A stretch of 64,000 bases of DNA from Prevotella sp. UBA4330 (GTDB taxonomy: Bacteria > Bacteroidota > Bacteroidia > Bacteroidales > Bacteroidaceae). Under the pieces are notes generated by a model. It ran no database searches and was not told the DNA's origin. It was given only the letters and a program-made list of their open reading frames with translations. Positions 32,821 through 41,758 of this stretch are shown here, in pieces. The stretch lies in NCBI GenBank assembly GCA_002394385.1, contig DGTS01000011.1, positions 203,884-267,883 of the forward strand, read 5' to 3'. The stretch's first letter is position 1, and each line of letters begins with the position of its first letter. The translations under genes were made by a program, and so were the position numbers.

Positions 32821-33624
32821 ATGAAGATAATTAGTCTGAAAGGCGGACTCGGCAACCAGATTTTTGAATATTGCCGATACCGTTACTTAAAAGAAAACAC
32901 CGACGAGAGCATATATCTTTATTACGACTCGCGCCGGCTGAAGCAGCACGGGGGCACACTGCTCGACGAGTGTTTCGACATCACGCTGCCGAAACACACC
33001 ATCGGCATAGACCTCTGCGTTGCTACGCTGAAACTGTTGCGACAGATGCGTCTCTTCCCGAGGCTTTACGACGACACACGCAACGACTGTGTGCTGATAG
33101 ACGATTATTGCCAGGACCGCCGTTTCATCGACAAAGCCTCAGCATGGCTTCGCTTCCGCGACTTCCATCTGCATGAAAAAAGCCAGCAAGTGCTGGCAAT
33201 GATTGAAGCCGAACCGTATCCTGTGGCCATACATGTGAGGCGAGGCGACTATCTCATAGAGCAGAACCTGAGCGACTTCGGGCTGTGTTCTGCCGACTAT
33301 TACCGCTCAGCCATAGACCACATCCTCGAGAAACACCCCTCGGCACGCTTCTTCATGTTCTCCGACGACATGGCTTGGGTAAGACAGAACTTGCCAGTAG
33401 AGAATGCTGTTTATGTGGAGAAGGATAGTGGCGAGCCTGATTACATCGACCTTTTCCTAATGACACGCTGCCGAGGGCATATCATAGCCAACAGCACTTT
33501 CAGTTACTGGGGCGCCACGTTCGCCAACGATGAAGATGGCACAAACATCTATCCGCGCCGCTGGTTTGCCAACACCGAATGGACGGTGCCCGACATCTTC
33601 CCCGACGGCTGGATTTGTTTATAA
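32821..33624 (+). CDS. Alpha-1,2-fucosyltransferase (GT11)
   Basis: 267 aa. Motif set of GT11: KGGLGNQIFEYCRYRYLK at the N-terminus, HVRRGDYL, and ANSTFSYWGATFAN near the end. It transfers L-fucose from GDP-fucose to a galactose. It is 34 bases after umuC and not in a visible glycan cluster; it could have arrived alone or act on O-antigen or protein O-glycans, which in Bacteroidales are fucosylated. Confidence 0.88.
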   Translation: MKIISLKGGLGNQIFEYCRYRYLKENTDESIYLYYDSRRLKQHGGTLLDECFDITLPKHTIGIDLCVATLKLLRQMRLFPRLYDDTRNDCVLIDDYCQDRRFIDKASAWLRFRDFHLHEKSQQVLAMIEAEPYPVAIHVRRGDYLIEQNLSDFGLCSADYYRSAIDHILEKHPSARFFMFSDDMAWVRQNLPVENAVYVEKDSGEPDYIDLFLMTRCRGHIIANSTFSYWGATFANDEDGTNIYPRRWFANTEWTVPDIFPDGWICL

Positions 33625-33638
33625 CCGAAAGACAACCC

Positions 33639-34052
33639 TCACTCGCCTATAATAGTGCACACCAAACGGCGCTGACCGCCTCGGTTGCGGTGCTCGCAGA
33701 GATAAATGCCCTGCCAGGTGCCCATATTCAGCCGCCCGCGAGTGATGGGAATGGTTAGCGAGTTGCCTATAATCGTGGCCTTGGCATGTGCCGGCATGTC
33801 GTCACTTCCCTCCAGAACATGGTCGTAGTAGGGCTGGTTCTCGGGCACGATATGGTTGAATATCTGCTCCATGTCAGACCTCACGTCGGGGTCATAATTC
33901 TCATTTATCGACAGGCTGCAACTGGTGTGCTTCACAAAGACGTGAAGCAGCCCCGTCTCTGGCAACTTGGGCAACTGCCCCAAAATTTCTCCCATAACGA
34001 GATGAAACCCTCTGCGCTTCTCCTTCAGTGCTATCTCTATCTGCTGTATCAT
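33639..34052 (-). CDS. YjbQ-family protein (secondary thiamine-phosphate synthase-like)
   Basis: 137 aa UPF0047 fold. LHVFVKHTSCSLSINENYDPDVRSDME, DDMPAHAKATIIGNSLTIPITRGRLNMGTWQGIYLCEHRNRGGQRRL are the strongly conserved blocks. The E. coli homologue has weak thiamine-phosphate synthase activity; the true role is unsettled. ATG 34052 matches the family start. Convergent with the fucosyltransferase. Confidence 0.88.
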   Translation of the reverse strand: MIQQIEIALKEKRRGFHLVMGEILGQLPKLPETGLLHVFVKHTSCSLSINENYDPDVRSDMEQIFNHIVPENQPYYDHVLEGSDDMPAHAKATIIGNSLTIPITRGRLNMGTWQGIYLCEHRNRGGQRRLVCTIIGE

Positions 34053-34138
34053 TGCGTTCTTTGTTTTATCATTATTCTTCTTGGGGCAAAGATAACTAAA
34101 ATTTTGCAAAAACATTTCAGCAGTCGGAATATTATTCG

Positions 34139-34146
34139 TATTTTTG
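34139..34146 (+). promoter_or_regulatory. -7 box before ligA
   Basis: TATTTTTG, 24 bases before the ligA ATG. No good -33 TTTG at the right distance. Confidence 0.5.
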
Positions 34147-34170
34147 TGGGGTGAAATCAGAAATCAAACT

Positions 34171-36267
34171 ATGGACGAGAAACAACGTATAATGCAACTG
34201 AGACGCGAGTTGCACGAGCATAACTACAAATACTATGTGCTGAACCAGCCAACTATCAGCGACCAAGACTTCGACTTCCTGATGAAGGAACTGCAGCAGT
34301 TGGAGGAGCGACACCCCGAAATGGCTGACCCTAACTCGCCGACACAGCGAGTGGGAAGCGACCTCAACCAGGAGTTCAGGCAAGTGAAGCACCGCCGACC
34401 GATGCTCTCGCTCTCGAACACTTATAACGAGCAGGACGTGCGCGAGTGGTTCGACAGCGTGGCACGCGGCCTTGGCGGCGAGCCGTTTGAGGTGTGTTGC
34501 GAGATGAAATACGACGGACTGTCCATATCACTTACCTACGAGAACGGGCAACTGATGCAGGCGGTGACGCGCGGCGACGGCGTTCAGGGCGATGACGTTA
34601 CCGCCAACGTGAAGACCATTCGCAGCATTCCACTCGTACTGAACCCGTCCTTCTCCTCCTTATATATTAATAAGGTAAGCGCAGAGCCACAACTGTTCCC
34701 CACCGAGGAAGAGCAAAACGACAAAGCGACGACGGGCTATCCTGCCTCGTTCGAGATTCGCGGAGAAATCTTGATGCCGTGGAAATCGTTCGAAAGACTC
34801 AACGCCGAGCGCGAGGCTGCCGAGGAACCGCTCTTCGCCAACCCGAGAAACGCGGCAAGCGGAACACTGAAGAGCCAGAAGAGCGAGGTGGTGGCGCAGC
34901 GCGGTCTTGATGCCTACCTCTACTATCTGCTTGGCGACGAGGTGCCTTTCGACGGCCACTACGAGAACCTTATGGCGGCACGCTCATGGGGTTTCCAGAT
35001 TGTCCCGAAGGCGGACAACTGCATAAGGAAAGCCCACTCGGTGGAAGAGATTTTCGACTTCATAAACTACTGGGACAAGGAACGCAAGAATCTGCCCGTA
35101 GCAACCGACGGCATCGTGCTGAAAGTGAACTCACAGCGCCAGCAGCGGGCATTGGGATTCACGGCTAAGAGCCCGCGATGGGCAATAGCATACAAGTTCA
35201 AGGCGGAGCGCGCATGCACCAAGTTGATTGACGTCACCTATCAAGTGGGACGCACAGGAGCCGTCACCCCAGTGGCCAATATGGAGCCAGTGCAACTGGC
35301 GGGAACCACCGTCAAGCGCGCCACACTTAACAACGAGGACTTCATAAAGAGTTTCGACCTGCATCTGGGCGACTACGTATATGTGGAGAAAGGCGGCGAG
35401 ATAATTCCCAAAATAGTGGGAGTGGACATCGAGCAACGACCCATCGTGGCGCAGCCAGTGCAGTTCATAACGCGCTGTCCGGAATGCGGCACGCCACTGG
35501 TGCGCATCGACGGCGAGGCGGTTCACTACTGCCCTAACGACGCTGGCTGCCCACCGCAGATAAAGGGGCGCATAGAGCACTTCATAAGCCGCCGCGCAAT
35601 GAACATCGACTCGCTGGGACCCGAGACTGTTGACGACTATTACCGCCAGGGACTGATACACAACATAGCCGACCTTTACACCATCGACGTGCAGCAGATA
35701 AACGGCGACGGAAGCCGCGACAAGTCGGCACGCAAGATTGTGGCGAGCATCGAGGCATCTAAGCAAGTGCCCTTCGAGCGCGTTGTATTTGCCCTGGGCA
35801 TCCGCTTCGTGGGCGAGACTTCAGCCCGCCTGCTTGCCCGTCACTTCAAGAACATCGATGCCCTGATGTCGGCATCGATGGAAGAACTGCAGGAAGTGGA
35901 GGGCATCGGCGAGGTTATGGCACGCAGCGTCATAAACTATTTCCACAACGAGCAGAACATAGCCATAGTTGAACGGCTGAGACAATACGGTCTGCAGATG
36001 TCACTCTCTGACGAACAGATGACTGCGGCAAGCGACCTCCTGGCAGGAAAGTCGATAGTTATCAGCGGCGTTTTCGAGCACCACAGCCGCGACGAATACA
36101 AGCAGATAATAGAACAAAACGGCGGAAAGAACGTGGGCAGCATATCGGGCAAGACTTCGTTCATCCTCGCTGGCGACAACATGGGACCAAGCAAACTGCA
36201 GAAAGCCGAAAAACTGGGCATACCTATCGTAAACGAAGAGGACTTCCTGAAAATGATTGAACGTTGA
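34171..36267 (+). CDS. ligA: NAD-dependent DNA ligase
   Basis: 698 aa, full length. Ia domain with YYVLNQPTISD, adenylation domain with catalytic Lys113 in EMKYDG, OB fold, four-Cys zinc finger (CPECGTPL...HYCPN..GC), helix-hairpin-helix repeats (VEGIGEVMARSVINYF) and a C-terminal BRCT domain (AGKSIVISGVFEHHSRDEYK, FILAGDNMGPSKLQKAEKLG). ATG 34171 was chosen from family alignment; the in-frame upstream TTG/GTG region is promoter DNA. Confidence 0.97.
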   Translation: MDEKQRIMQLRRELHEHNYKYYVLNQPTISDQDFDFLMKELQQLEERHPEMADPNSPTQRVGSDLNQEFRQVKHRRPMLSLSNTYNEQDVREWFDSVARGLGGEPFEVCCEMKYDGLSISLTYENGQLMQAVTRGDGVQGDDVTANVKTIRSIPLVLNPSFSSLYINKVSAEPQLFPTEEEQNDKATTGYPASFEIRGEILMPWKSFERLNAEREAAEEPLFANPRNAASGTLKSQKSEVVAQRGLDAYLYYLLGDEVPFDGHYENLMAARSWGFQIVPKADNCIRKAHSVEEIFDFINYWDKERKNLPVATDGIVLKVNSQRQQRALGFTAKSPRWAIAYKFKAERACTKLIDVTYQVGRTGAVTPVANMEPVQLAGTTVKRATLNNEDFIKSFDLHLGDYVYVEKGGEIIPKIVGVDIEQRPIVAQPVQFITRCPECGTPLVRIDGEAVHYCPNDAGCPPQIKGRIEHFISRRAMNIDSLGPETVDDYYRQGLIHNIADLYTIDVQQINGDGSRDKSARKIVASIEASKQVPFERVVFALGIRFVGETSARLLARHFKNIDALMSASMEELQEVEGIGEVMARSVINYFHNEQNIAIVERLRQYGLQMSLSDEQMTAASDLLAGKSIVISGVFEHHSRDEYKQIIEQNGGKNVGSISGKTSFILAGDNMGPSKLQKAEKLGIPIVNEEDFLKMIER

Positions 36268-36382
36268 AGTTTAGGAGTTTGGGAGTTCAGGAGTTCAGAC
36301 AACAGTTATGCTATGCTGTTTCGTGATATGAACAAACTGGTCATTGGTCTTAACTCCTAAACTCCTAAACTTCTAAACTCAT
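36268..36382. repeat. Twin-arm short tandem repeats with a GACAA...GGTC core
   Basis: Left arm TTTAGGAGTTTGGGAGTTCA, right arm TAACTCCTAAACTCCTAAAC. Between them: GACAACAGTTATGCTATGCT ... GGTCATTGGTC. It lies between ligA and ptb. Confidence 0.82.
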
Positions 36383-36416
36383 CATCGCACAAAAACACAA
36401 AAAATGTGCAAAAAAC

Positions 36417-36447
36417 TTTGCAGGTAAAAAGATTTTTATTATTTTTG
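36417..36447 (+). promoter_or_regulatory. Consensus Bacteroidetes promoter for ptb-buk
   Basis: TTTG (36417-36420), 19 bases, TATTTTTG (36440-36447), 20 bases before the ATG. Confidence 0.85.
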
Positions 36448-36467
36448 CACATAATATGTAAAACACT

Positions 36468-37313
36468 ATGAAAACAATACACAATTTCGAGGAACTCAGA
36501 GAAAGACTGCGCCAAGGTGAGCCTTGTCGTGTGGCTGCCGTTGAAGCAACAGACGACCATTCGAGCGAAGCCGTCGAGACAGCGGTAAAAGAAGGATGGG
36601 CACGTGTTACCAACCTGACCACAGGCGACCCGCAACGGTCGGCAGACGAGGCAGTGCAGATGGTGAGAAACGGCGAGGCTGATGTCATAATGAAGGGCAT
36701 CATTAACACCGACGTGTTGCTGCGCGCCGTGCTGAACAAAGAGCACGGACTGCTGCCGAAGGGCAATGTGCTAACCCACCTGAGTGCTATCTACCTGCCA
36801 ATGCTGGGAAGAATAATCCTCATGGGCGACCCCGCAGTGATTCCCTACCCCACTCTGGAGCAGCGGGAGGCAATGATACGCTATGCCATAAAACTGGCAT
36901 CGGCATACGGAATAAATGAACCGCGCATAGCACTGATACACTGTACGGAGAAGGTTTCTGAAAAATTCCCGCTGACACTCGATTATGTGCAACTCGTGGA
37001 GAAATGCAAACGCGGAGAGTTCGGCAAGGCTATTGTTGACGGACCCACCGACCTGAAGTGCGCCATCTGCAAAGAGTCGGCAGACATCAAGGGCATCGTG
37101 AGCCCCTTGGAGGGAAAGGCAGACATGCTGATGATGCCCGACATCGAGGCAGGAAACGTGTTCTATAAGACTCTGACAGCATTCACCGACGCGCAACTGG
37201 CGGTAGGACTGATGGGAGCGGCATGCCCCATCTCGCTCACTTCGCGCAGCGACAGCATGCAGACAAAACTAAACTCACTCGCAATGGCGTGTCTGCAAGC
37301 ACATCACACGTGA
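36468..37313 (+). CDS. ptb: Phosphate butyryltransferase
   Basis: 281 aa. Converts butyryl-CoA (or branched acyl-CoA) to the acyl phosphate. Short phosphotransacetylase fold: DVIMKGIINTDVLLRAVLNKEHGL, LTHLSAIYLPMLGRIILMGDPAVIPYPTLEQ, VDGPTDLKCAICKESADIKGI, and ADMLMMPDIEAGNVFYKTLT. buk follows 76 bases downstream, a classic ptb-buk pair. No butyryl-CoA-forming genes are visible. Confidence 0.93.
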   Translation: MKTIHNFEELRERLRQGEPCRVAAVEATDDHSSEAVETAVKEGWARVTNLTTGDPQRSADEAVQMVRNGEADVIMKGIINTDVLLRAVLNKEHGLLPKGNVLTHLSAIYLPMLGRIILMGDPAVIPYPTLEQREAMIRYAIKLASAYGINEPRIALIHCTEKVSEKFPLTLDYVQLVEKCKRGEFGKAIVDGPTDLKCAICKESADIKGIVSPLEGKADMLMMPDIEAGNVFYKTLTAFTDAQLAVGLMGAACPISLTSRSDSMQTKLNSLAMACLQAHHT

Positions 37314-37389
37314 TTATTTATAAGCATCAAGAAATAAAGCAATTAAAGGAGTTAAGCCAAAAGACCTAAAAAAACATACCAAATCTACT

Positions 37390-38451
37390 ATGAAAATACT
37401 TGCTGTTAACCCTGGAATGATTTCCACCAAGGTGGGAGTGTTCATAGACGAAGAAATAGTGATGCACGCATGCATCAACCATCCATACGAGGAACTGTGC
37501 AAATACCCGTTCATCATGGACGAGTTCGACTACCGCAAGGATGCACTGGTGGCTGAACTCAAGCGCCAAGGCTACGACATGGACTTCGATGTCATAGTGG
37601 GACGTGGCGGACTGGTGAAGCCTATTGAGAGCGGTGTCTATGAACTGAACGACAAGGTCATCGAGGACACGCGCCACCCACGGCTGCACCACGCATGCAA
37701 TCTCGGCTCGCTGATAGCACTGGCACTGGCAAAGGAGATTCCCGGATGCCGCGCATTCACTGTTGACCCGGGCGTGGTTGACGAACTGGACGACGTGGCT
37801 CGCATCACAGGACTGCCCGAAGCACCTCACCGCACTATATGGCACGCATTGAACCAGCGTGAGATTGCCAAGCGATACTGCCGCGAGCACGGCGTGAAAT
37901 ATGAGGAACAAGACCTCATAGTGTGCCACCTCGGCAGCGGCATCTCGTTCGCAATGCACCATCACGGACGAGCAATAGAGTGCAGCGACGCGCTGAGCGG
38001 CGACGGACCGTTCACACCCTCGCGCGCCGGCATCATCTCGCCAGTTGACATTATACACCTATGCTTCAGCGGCAAATACAACGAGAAGGAAATGCTGCGC
38101 AAGATAAACGGGCACAGCGGACTCACCGCTCACCTCGGAACCAACGACGTGCGCGAGGTGGAGAAGCGCATCAGCGAGGGCGACGAGCATGCAAAACTCG
38201 TTCTCGACGCAATGATTTACAGCGTCTCGCGCCATCTGGCGTCACTCGCACCTGCAACCTACGGTCATGTTGATGCAGTGATTCTGACAGGAGCCATAGT
38301 GCACAGCAAGTACGTCAGCGAGCAACTCACCAAGCGCCTCGAGTTCCTTGCCCCTGTCTTCATCTATCCTGGCGAAGACGAGCTCACCGCCCTCGCCCAC
38401 AACGCCTACCGCGCTATGACGGGGCAACAAGAGATAAAGGAGTATAAGTAA
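37390..38451 (+). CDS. buk: Butyrate kinase
   Basis: 353 aa ASKHA-fold kinase. KILAVNPGMISTKVGVF at the start, FDVIVGRGGLVKPIESGVYELND, VDPGVVDELDDVARITGLP, LIVCHLGSGISFAMHHHGRAIE, and VDAVILTGAIVHSKYV. It turns acyl phosphate + ADP into acid + ATP. It ends just before a repeat island. Confidence 0.95.
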   Translation: MKILAVNPGMISTKVGVFIDEEIVMHACINHPYEELCKYPFIMDEFDYRKDALVAELKRQGYDMDFDVIVGRGGLVKPIESGVYELNDKVIEDTRHPRLHHACNLGSLIALALAKEIPGCRAFTVDPGVVDELDDVARITGLPEAPHRTIWHALNQREIAKRYCREHGVKYEEQDLIVCHLGSGISFAMHHHGRAIECSDALSGDGPFTPSRAGIISPVDIIHLCFSGKYNEKEMLRKINGHSGLTAHLGTNDVREVEKRISEGDEHAKLVLDAMIYSVSRHLASLAPATYGHVDAVILTGAIVHSKYVSEQLTKRLEFLAPVFIYPGEDELTALAHNAYRAMTGQQEIKEYK

Positions 38452-38454
38452 ACC

Positions 38455-38690
38455 TATCCCCGACCCTTCCCGAATGGATGGGAGGGTTGAACACAACGGG
38501 CACGATTAACGTGTAGGGGCGCCGCTCGGCTTTCTTGCGTCCCTTCGGTAGCAAGCGCCACCCTTTGGGATGTCGAGCGGCCGCTTTCATAGCGAAGCGG
38601 AGAAAGAACTCCGTGTGCGCCCGTTTAATCATAACAGTTTTGGTTCTCGTGGTTTCGGGCGCACACAGGGGTACGCCCCTACACGTTTTT
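38455..38690. repeat. Family B and A repeats with a nested insert (copy 5)
   Basis: First a G/C palindrome (CGACCCTTCCCGAATGGATG, GGAGGG; 38461-38487), then CACAACGGGCACGATTAACG, TGTAGGGGCG, an insert of about 87 bases (38522-38608; starts CCGCTCGGCTTTCTTGCGTC, ends AGCGAAGCGGAGAAAGAA), CTCCGTGTGCGCCCG, a loop that is the reverse complement of copy 1's, and CGGGCGCACACAGGGGTACG, CCCCTACACG. No gene lies in 38452-39200 (750 bases). Confidence 0.82.
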
Positions 38691-38706
38691 GTACCATCAA
38701 AAAGAA

Positions 38707-38757
38707 AATCCGCGTTATTCCGCGTTAATCCGCGCCAAAATTCAACATAAAAAGGCA
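38707..38757. repeat. Family D repeat block
   Basis: AATCCGCGTTATTCCGCGTT AATCCGCGCCAAAATTCAAC, a ~10-base tandem that mirrors 16020-16062. Confidence 0.72.
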
Positions 38758-38901
38758 CAAGTAAGGGAGCAAGGAAGCACAAATGAGAGGCCAAGGAGAC
38801 ACAAGTGAGGGGCTCAGAAGTACCTTTTGACATGCATAAGTGACACATGTAGCGCTTAAACAGGCGCATACAGTGGCACGCCCCACAAGTCGCGGGGGAG
38901 T

Positions 38902-39090
38902 TAGATTGCAAGATTGCATATTGCATTCATTTTTTTATGAAGCGTGTAGTTGAGATTAAAGTAAAGATATAGTAAATATTATATAAATAATTAATAATCA
39001 ATATATTATATAATAAAATTATACTTTATTAACTATAATTTCTCCACTCCACGAAAAAAAAACGCATGCAATATGCAATCTTGCAATCTA
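38902..39090. repeat. AT-rich segment bounded by 24-bp perfect inverted repeats
   Basis: TAGATTGCAAGATTGCATAT TGCA (38902-38925) and its exact reverse complement (39067-39090) flank about 140 bases of nearly pure A/T (TAATATTATATAAATAATTA...). The arms are built of ATTGCA units. Confidence 0.88.
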
Positions 39091-39130
39091 GCGAGGGAAC
39101 AGGAACGCTTATAAGTTGTCACTCTTGACT

Positions 39131-39196
39131 CCCCTCTCTACGGAAGAGTAGTAAGGGATGAGGTCTTATCCTCCCCTACGGGGAGTATGGCGGGGC
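39131..39196. repeat. Family B-like palindromes
   Basis: CTCCCCTCTCTACGGAAGAG, then CTCCCCTACGGGGAGTATGG CGGGG. Palindrome plus G-rich tail, touching the end of the next (minus-strand) gene. Confidence 0.6.
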
Positions 39197-39200
39197 TTCT

Positions 39201-39512
39201 TCAGCGCTTATCCATCACTCCGTAGCGGGCCCACTCGTCCTGCGGATAGTTGTTCTTGATTATCTTTTTCTTCTCGGCGAACTTATCCTTTACTACAAGG
39301 AGTTTCGTGTTCACCTCCTTAACCTTTGCCGTGAGCGTCTCGCGGATGGCGTCGCACTCCTCGTTTACCTTTGCGAGTTCCGCAAGTTCTGCCGACATGA
39401 TGTCGAGTTCATCCTGACGGATGCCTTTGTCGCCCAGTCCGGCAAGGTTCTTTCTCAGTCCTTCAATGAGCACGCGGCTCTTCTCTACCTGTAAATCAAT
39501 TGTTTTCGACAT
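39201..39512 (-). CDS. Small coiled-coil protein of unknown function
   Basis: 103 aa, almost all helical and highly charged (VEKSRVLIEGLRKNLAGLGDKGI, LAELAKVNEECDAIRETLTAKVKEVNTKL). No signal peptide or membrane segment. I do not recognise the family. The C-terminus (NNYPQDEWARYGVMDKR) is less helical. Alone, upstream of an Fe-ADH in the opposite direction. Confidence 0.65.
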   Translation of the reverse strand: MSKTIDLQVEKSRVLIEGLRKNLAGLGDKGIRQDELDIMSAELAELAKVNEECDAIRETLTAKVKEVNTKLLVVKDKFAEKKKIIKNNYPQDEWARYGVMDKR

Positions 39513-39682
39513 AGCGTTTTTAATATTAAGTTAATGTTCTAACTGTTACAAAATTACGAAAAAAATGCTATTTTCGATGCTTTATATATGCTTACATTTA
39601 GTGAAATTTAAGAGTCTATAGGCTCCATGTGTAACCATTTTTAAGACATCTGGAAGCAGCATATGAAAAAAAAGACGTTTCA

Positions 39683-39714
39683 TTTGCCCATCTGACAATA
39701 AATAAGTAACTTTG
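39683..39714 (+). promoter_or_regulatory. Bacteroidetes promoter for the alcohol dehydrogenase
   Basis: TTTG (39683-39686), 20 bases, TAACTTTG (39707-39714), 37 bases before the ATG. Confidence 0.8.
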
Positions 39715-39751
39715 AAGCGCAAAAGAACTTAAATTAATCGGGAACAACATT

Positions 39752-40936
39752 ATGAAGGATTTCAAGTACTACGCACCGACAGAGGTGGTCTTCGGCAGAA
39801 CAGCAGAGGAAGAAACAGCCAAAATGGTGAAGAAATATGGCGGCAAGAAGATACTGCTCCATTACGGAGGCAAGAGTGCGGAACGCTCGGGGCTGCTGCC
39901 TAAGGTGGAGGGACTGCTGAAGGCTGAGGGCATAGAGTATGTGAAACTGGGCGGCGTGGTGCCTAACCCGCGACTGTCGCTGGTGCGCAAAGGCATGGAG
40001 ATTTGCCGTGAGGAAGGCATCGACTTCCTGCTCGCTGTGGGCGGAGGCAGTGTGATAGACTCGGCAAAAGCGATAGCATACGGACTGGCATACGATGGTG
40101 ATGTGTGGGACCTTTTCCTGCGCAAAGACACTCCGAAGGCATGTTTCCCACTGGGATGTGTGCTCACCATTCCTGCCGCTGGCAGCGAGATGAGCGACGG
40201 ATGCGTCATCACCAACGAGGAGGGATGGCTCAAACGTTCGTGCGACTATGACCTGGCACGATGCAAGTTCGCCATAATGAACCCCGAACGCACGTTCACC
40301 CTGCCGCCATACCAGACATCATGCGGCGTGACCGACATAATGATGCACACCATGGAGCGCTACTTCTCGCACGACAACGACATGCTCGTGACCGACAACA
40401 TGGCAGAGGCTGTGCTGCGCACGGCAAAGGAGAGCGTGTTCCACGTACTGAAGAATCCCGAGGACTATGAGCACCGCGCACAAATAATGTGGGTGGGAAG
40501 CCTGGCACACAACGGCCTTACCGGCTGCGGTCTGGAACAAGACTGGGCAACACACCAACTGGAGCACGAACTGAGTGGTATGTTCGACGTGGCTCACGGA
40601 GCAGGACTGGCTGCGATATGGCCCAGTTGGGCACGCTATGTTTATAAGGAGAACATGAAGCGATTCGTGCAGTTCGCTGTAAACGTGATGGGCGTTCACA
40701 ACAACTTCAACGACCCAGAGCAGACAGCACTTGCCGGAATAGAGGCGATGGAACAGTTCTACCACGCCATCGGTATGCCTGTGAACATCAAAGAACTAAT
40801 AGGACGCGACATCACCGACGAGGAAATAAAGGAGATGGCACGCAAGTGCTCGGACGACGGGAAGAACGTGATTGGCGGCTTCAAACGTCTGGCACAGGCG
40901 GATATGGAGAACATCTATATCATGGCAAGAGGATGA
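39752..40936 (+). CDS. Iron-containing alcohol dehydrogenase (BDH/YqhD branch)
   Basis: 394 aa. NAD(P)H-linked aldehyde/alcohol oxidoreductase. FYFG-type start YYAPTEVVFGR, VGGGSVIDSAKAIAYGL (nucleotide motif), TIPAAGSEMSDGCVITNE, then metal ligands within TSCGVTDIMMHTMERYFS and the final His residues in LEHELSGMFDVAHGAGLAAIWP. The G-G-S-V-I-D-S motif and length match butanol dehydrogenases. Metal is likely Fe or Zn. Single gene, close to trmD (40 bases). Confidence 0.92.
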   Translation: MKDFKYYAPTEVVFGRTAEEETAKMVKKYGGKKILLHYGGKSAERSGLLPKVEGLLKAEGIEYVKLGGVVPNPRLSLVRKGMEICREEGIDFLLAVGGGSVIDSAKAIAYGLAYDGDVWDLFLRKDTPKACFPLGCVLTIPAAGSEMSDGCVITNEEGWLKRSCDYDLARCKFAIMNPERTFTLPPYQTSCGVTDIMMHTMERYFSHDNDMLVTDNMAEAVLRTAKESVFHVLKNPEDYEHRAQIMWVGSLAHNGLTGCGLEQDWATHQLEHELSGMFDVAHGAGLAAIWPSWARYVYKENMKRFVQFAVNVMGVHNNFNDPEQTALAGIEAMEQFYHAIGMPVNIKELIGRDITDEEIKEMARKCSDDGKNVIGGFKRLAQADMENIYIMARG

Positions 40937-40976
40937 TGAGCGTTGAGCGAAATTAGAAACAAACAGAACTCATTTA

Positions 40977-41654
40977 ATGAGAATAGACATTATTACAGTA
41001 TTGCCCGAGATGATAGAGGGATTCGTTCACGAGTCGATTCTTGCCCGGGCTGAGAAGAAGGGGTTGGCAGAGATTCATCTGCACAACCTCAGAGACTATA
41101 CACTTGACAAATGGCGACGCGTGGATGACTACCCTTACGGGGGCTTCGCGGGAATGGTGATGCAGATAGAGCCTATCGACCGCTGCATCTCGGCATTGAA
41201 GGCGGAACGCGACTACGACGAGGTGATATTCACGTCGCCCGACGGCGAACAGTTCAACCAGCATATTGCCAACGACCTTTCGCTGAAGGAGAATATCATC
41301 ATTCTCTGCGGACATTACAAGGGCGTTGACCAAAGGGTGCGCGACCACCTGATCACACGCGAGATAAGTGTCGGCGATTATGTCCTTACAGGCGGAGAAC
41401 TGCCTGCGGCGATAATTGCCGATGCTGTGGTGCGCGTCGTTCCTGGCGTTATCGGCGATGAGCAGAGTGCCCTGTCCGACTGTTTCCAGGACGACCTTCT
41501 AGCGGCTCCCATCTACACTCGTCCAGCAGAATATAAAGGATGGAAAGTTCCCGACATACTGCTGAGTGGCAACGAGGCTAAGATAAAGCAGTGGGAAATG
41601 GACCAGGCGATGGAACGCACTCAACGGCTGAGACCGGATTTATTGAAAGGCTGA
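40977..41654 (+). CDS. trmD: tRNA (guanine37-N1)-methyltransferase
   Basis: 225 aa SPOUT methyltransferase. MRIDIITVLPEMIEGF, DYPYGGFAGMVMQIEP, IILCGHYKGVDQRV, ISVGDYVLTGGELPA (the trefoil knot) and YTRPAEYKGWKVPDILLSG are all standard. Catalytic Asp is in the DQRV/EISVGD region. Here it is separated from rpsP/rimM/rplS, as common in Bacteroidetes. Confidence 0.96.
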   Translation: MRIDIITVLPEMIEGFVHESILARAEKKGLAEIHLHNLRDYTLDKWRRVDDYPYGGFAGMVMQIEPIDRCISALKAERDYDEVIFTSPDGEQFNQHIANDLSLKENIIILCGHYKGVDQRVRDHLITREISVGDYVLTGGELPAAIIADAVVRVVPGVIGDEQSALSDCFQDDLLAAPIYTRPAEYKGWKVPDILLSGNEAKIKQWEMDQAMERTQRLRPDLLKG

Positions 41655-41758
41655 GCGTTGAAGAAGGTTGAGCGTTGAAGGTTGAGCGTTGAGCGAAGTT
41701 TGTACTTATTACAAGTCTAATGTCGCTCAACGCTCAACCTTCAACCCTCAACATTCAA
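41654..41758. repeat. Twin-arm short tandem repeats (GTTGAGC type)
   Basis: GAGCGTTGAAGAAGGTTGAG ... faces GCTCAACGCTCAACCTTCAA CCCTCAAC, around CGAAGTTTGTACTTATTACA AGTCTAATGTC. It separates convergent trmD and the patatin gene and overlaps the patatin stop. Confidence 0.85.

Noticed and set aside
38414..38926. Open frame over the repeat island at 38.5 kb
   Set aside because: It translates the GC-rich repeats; the same peptide pieces (FFLRFAM) arise at 16.5 kb from repeat DNA.
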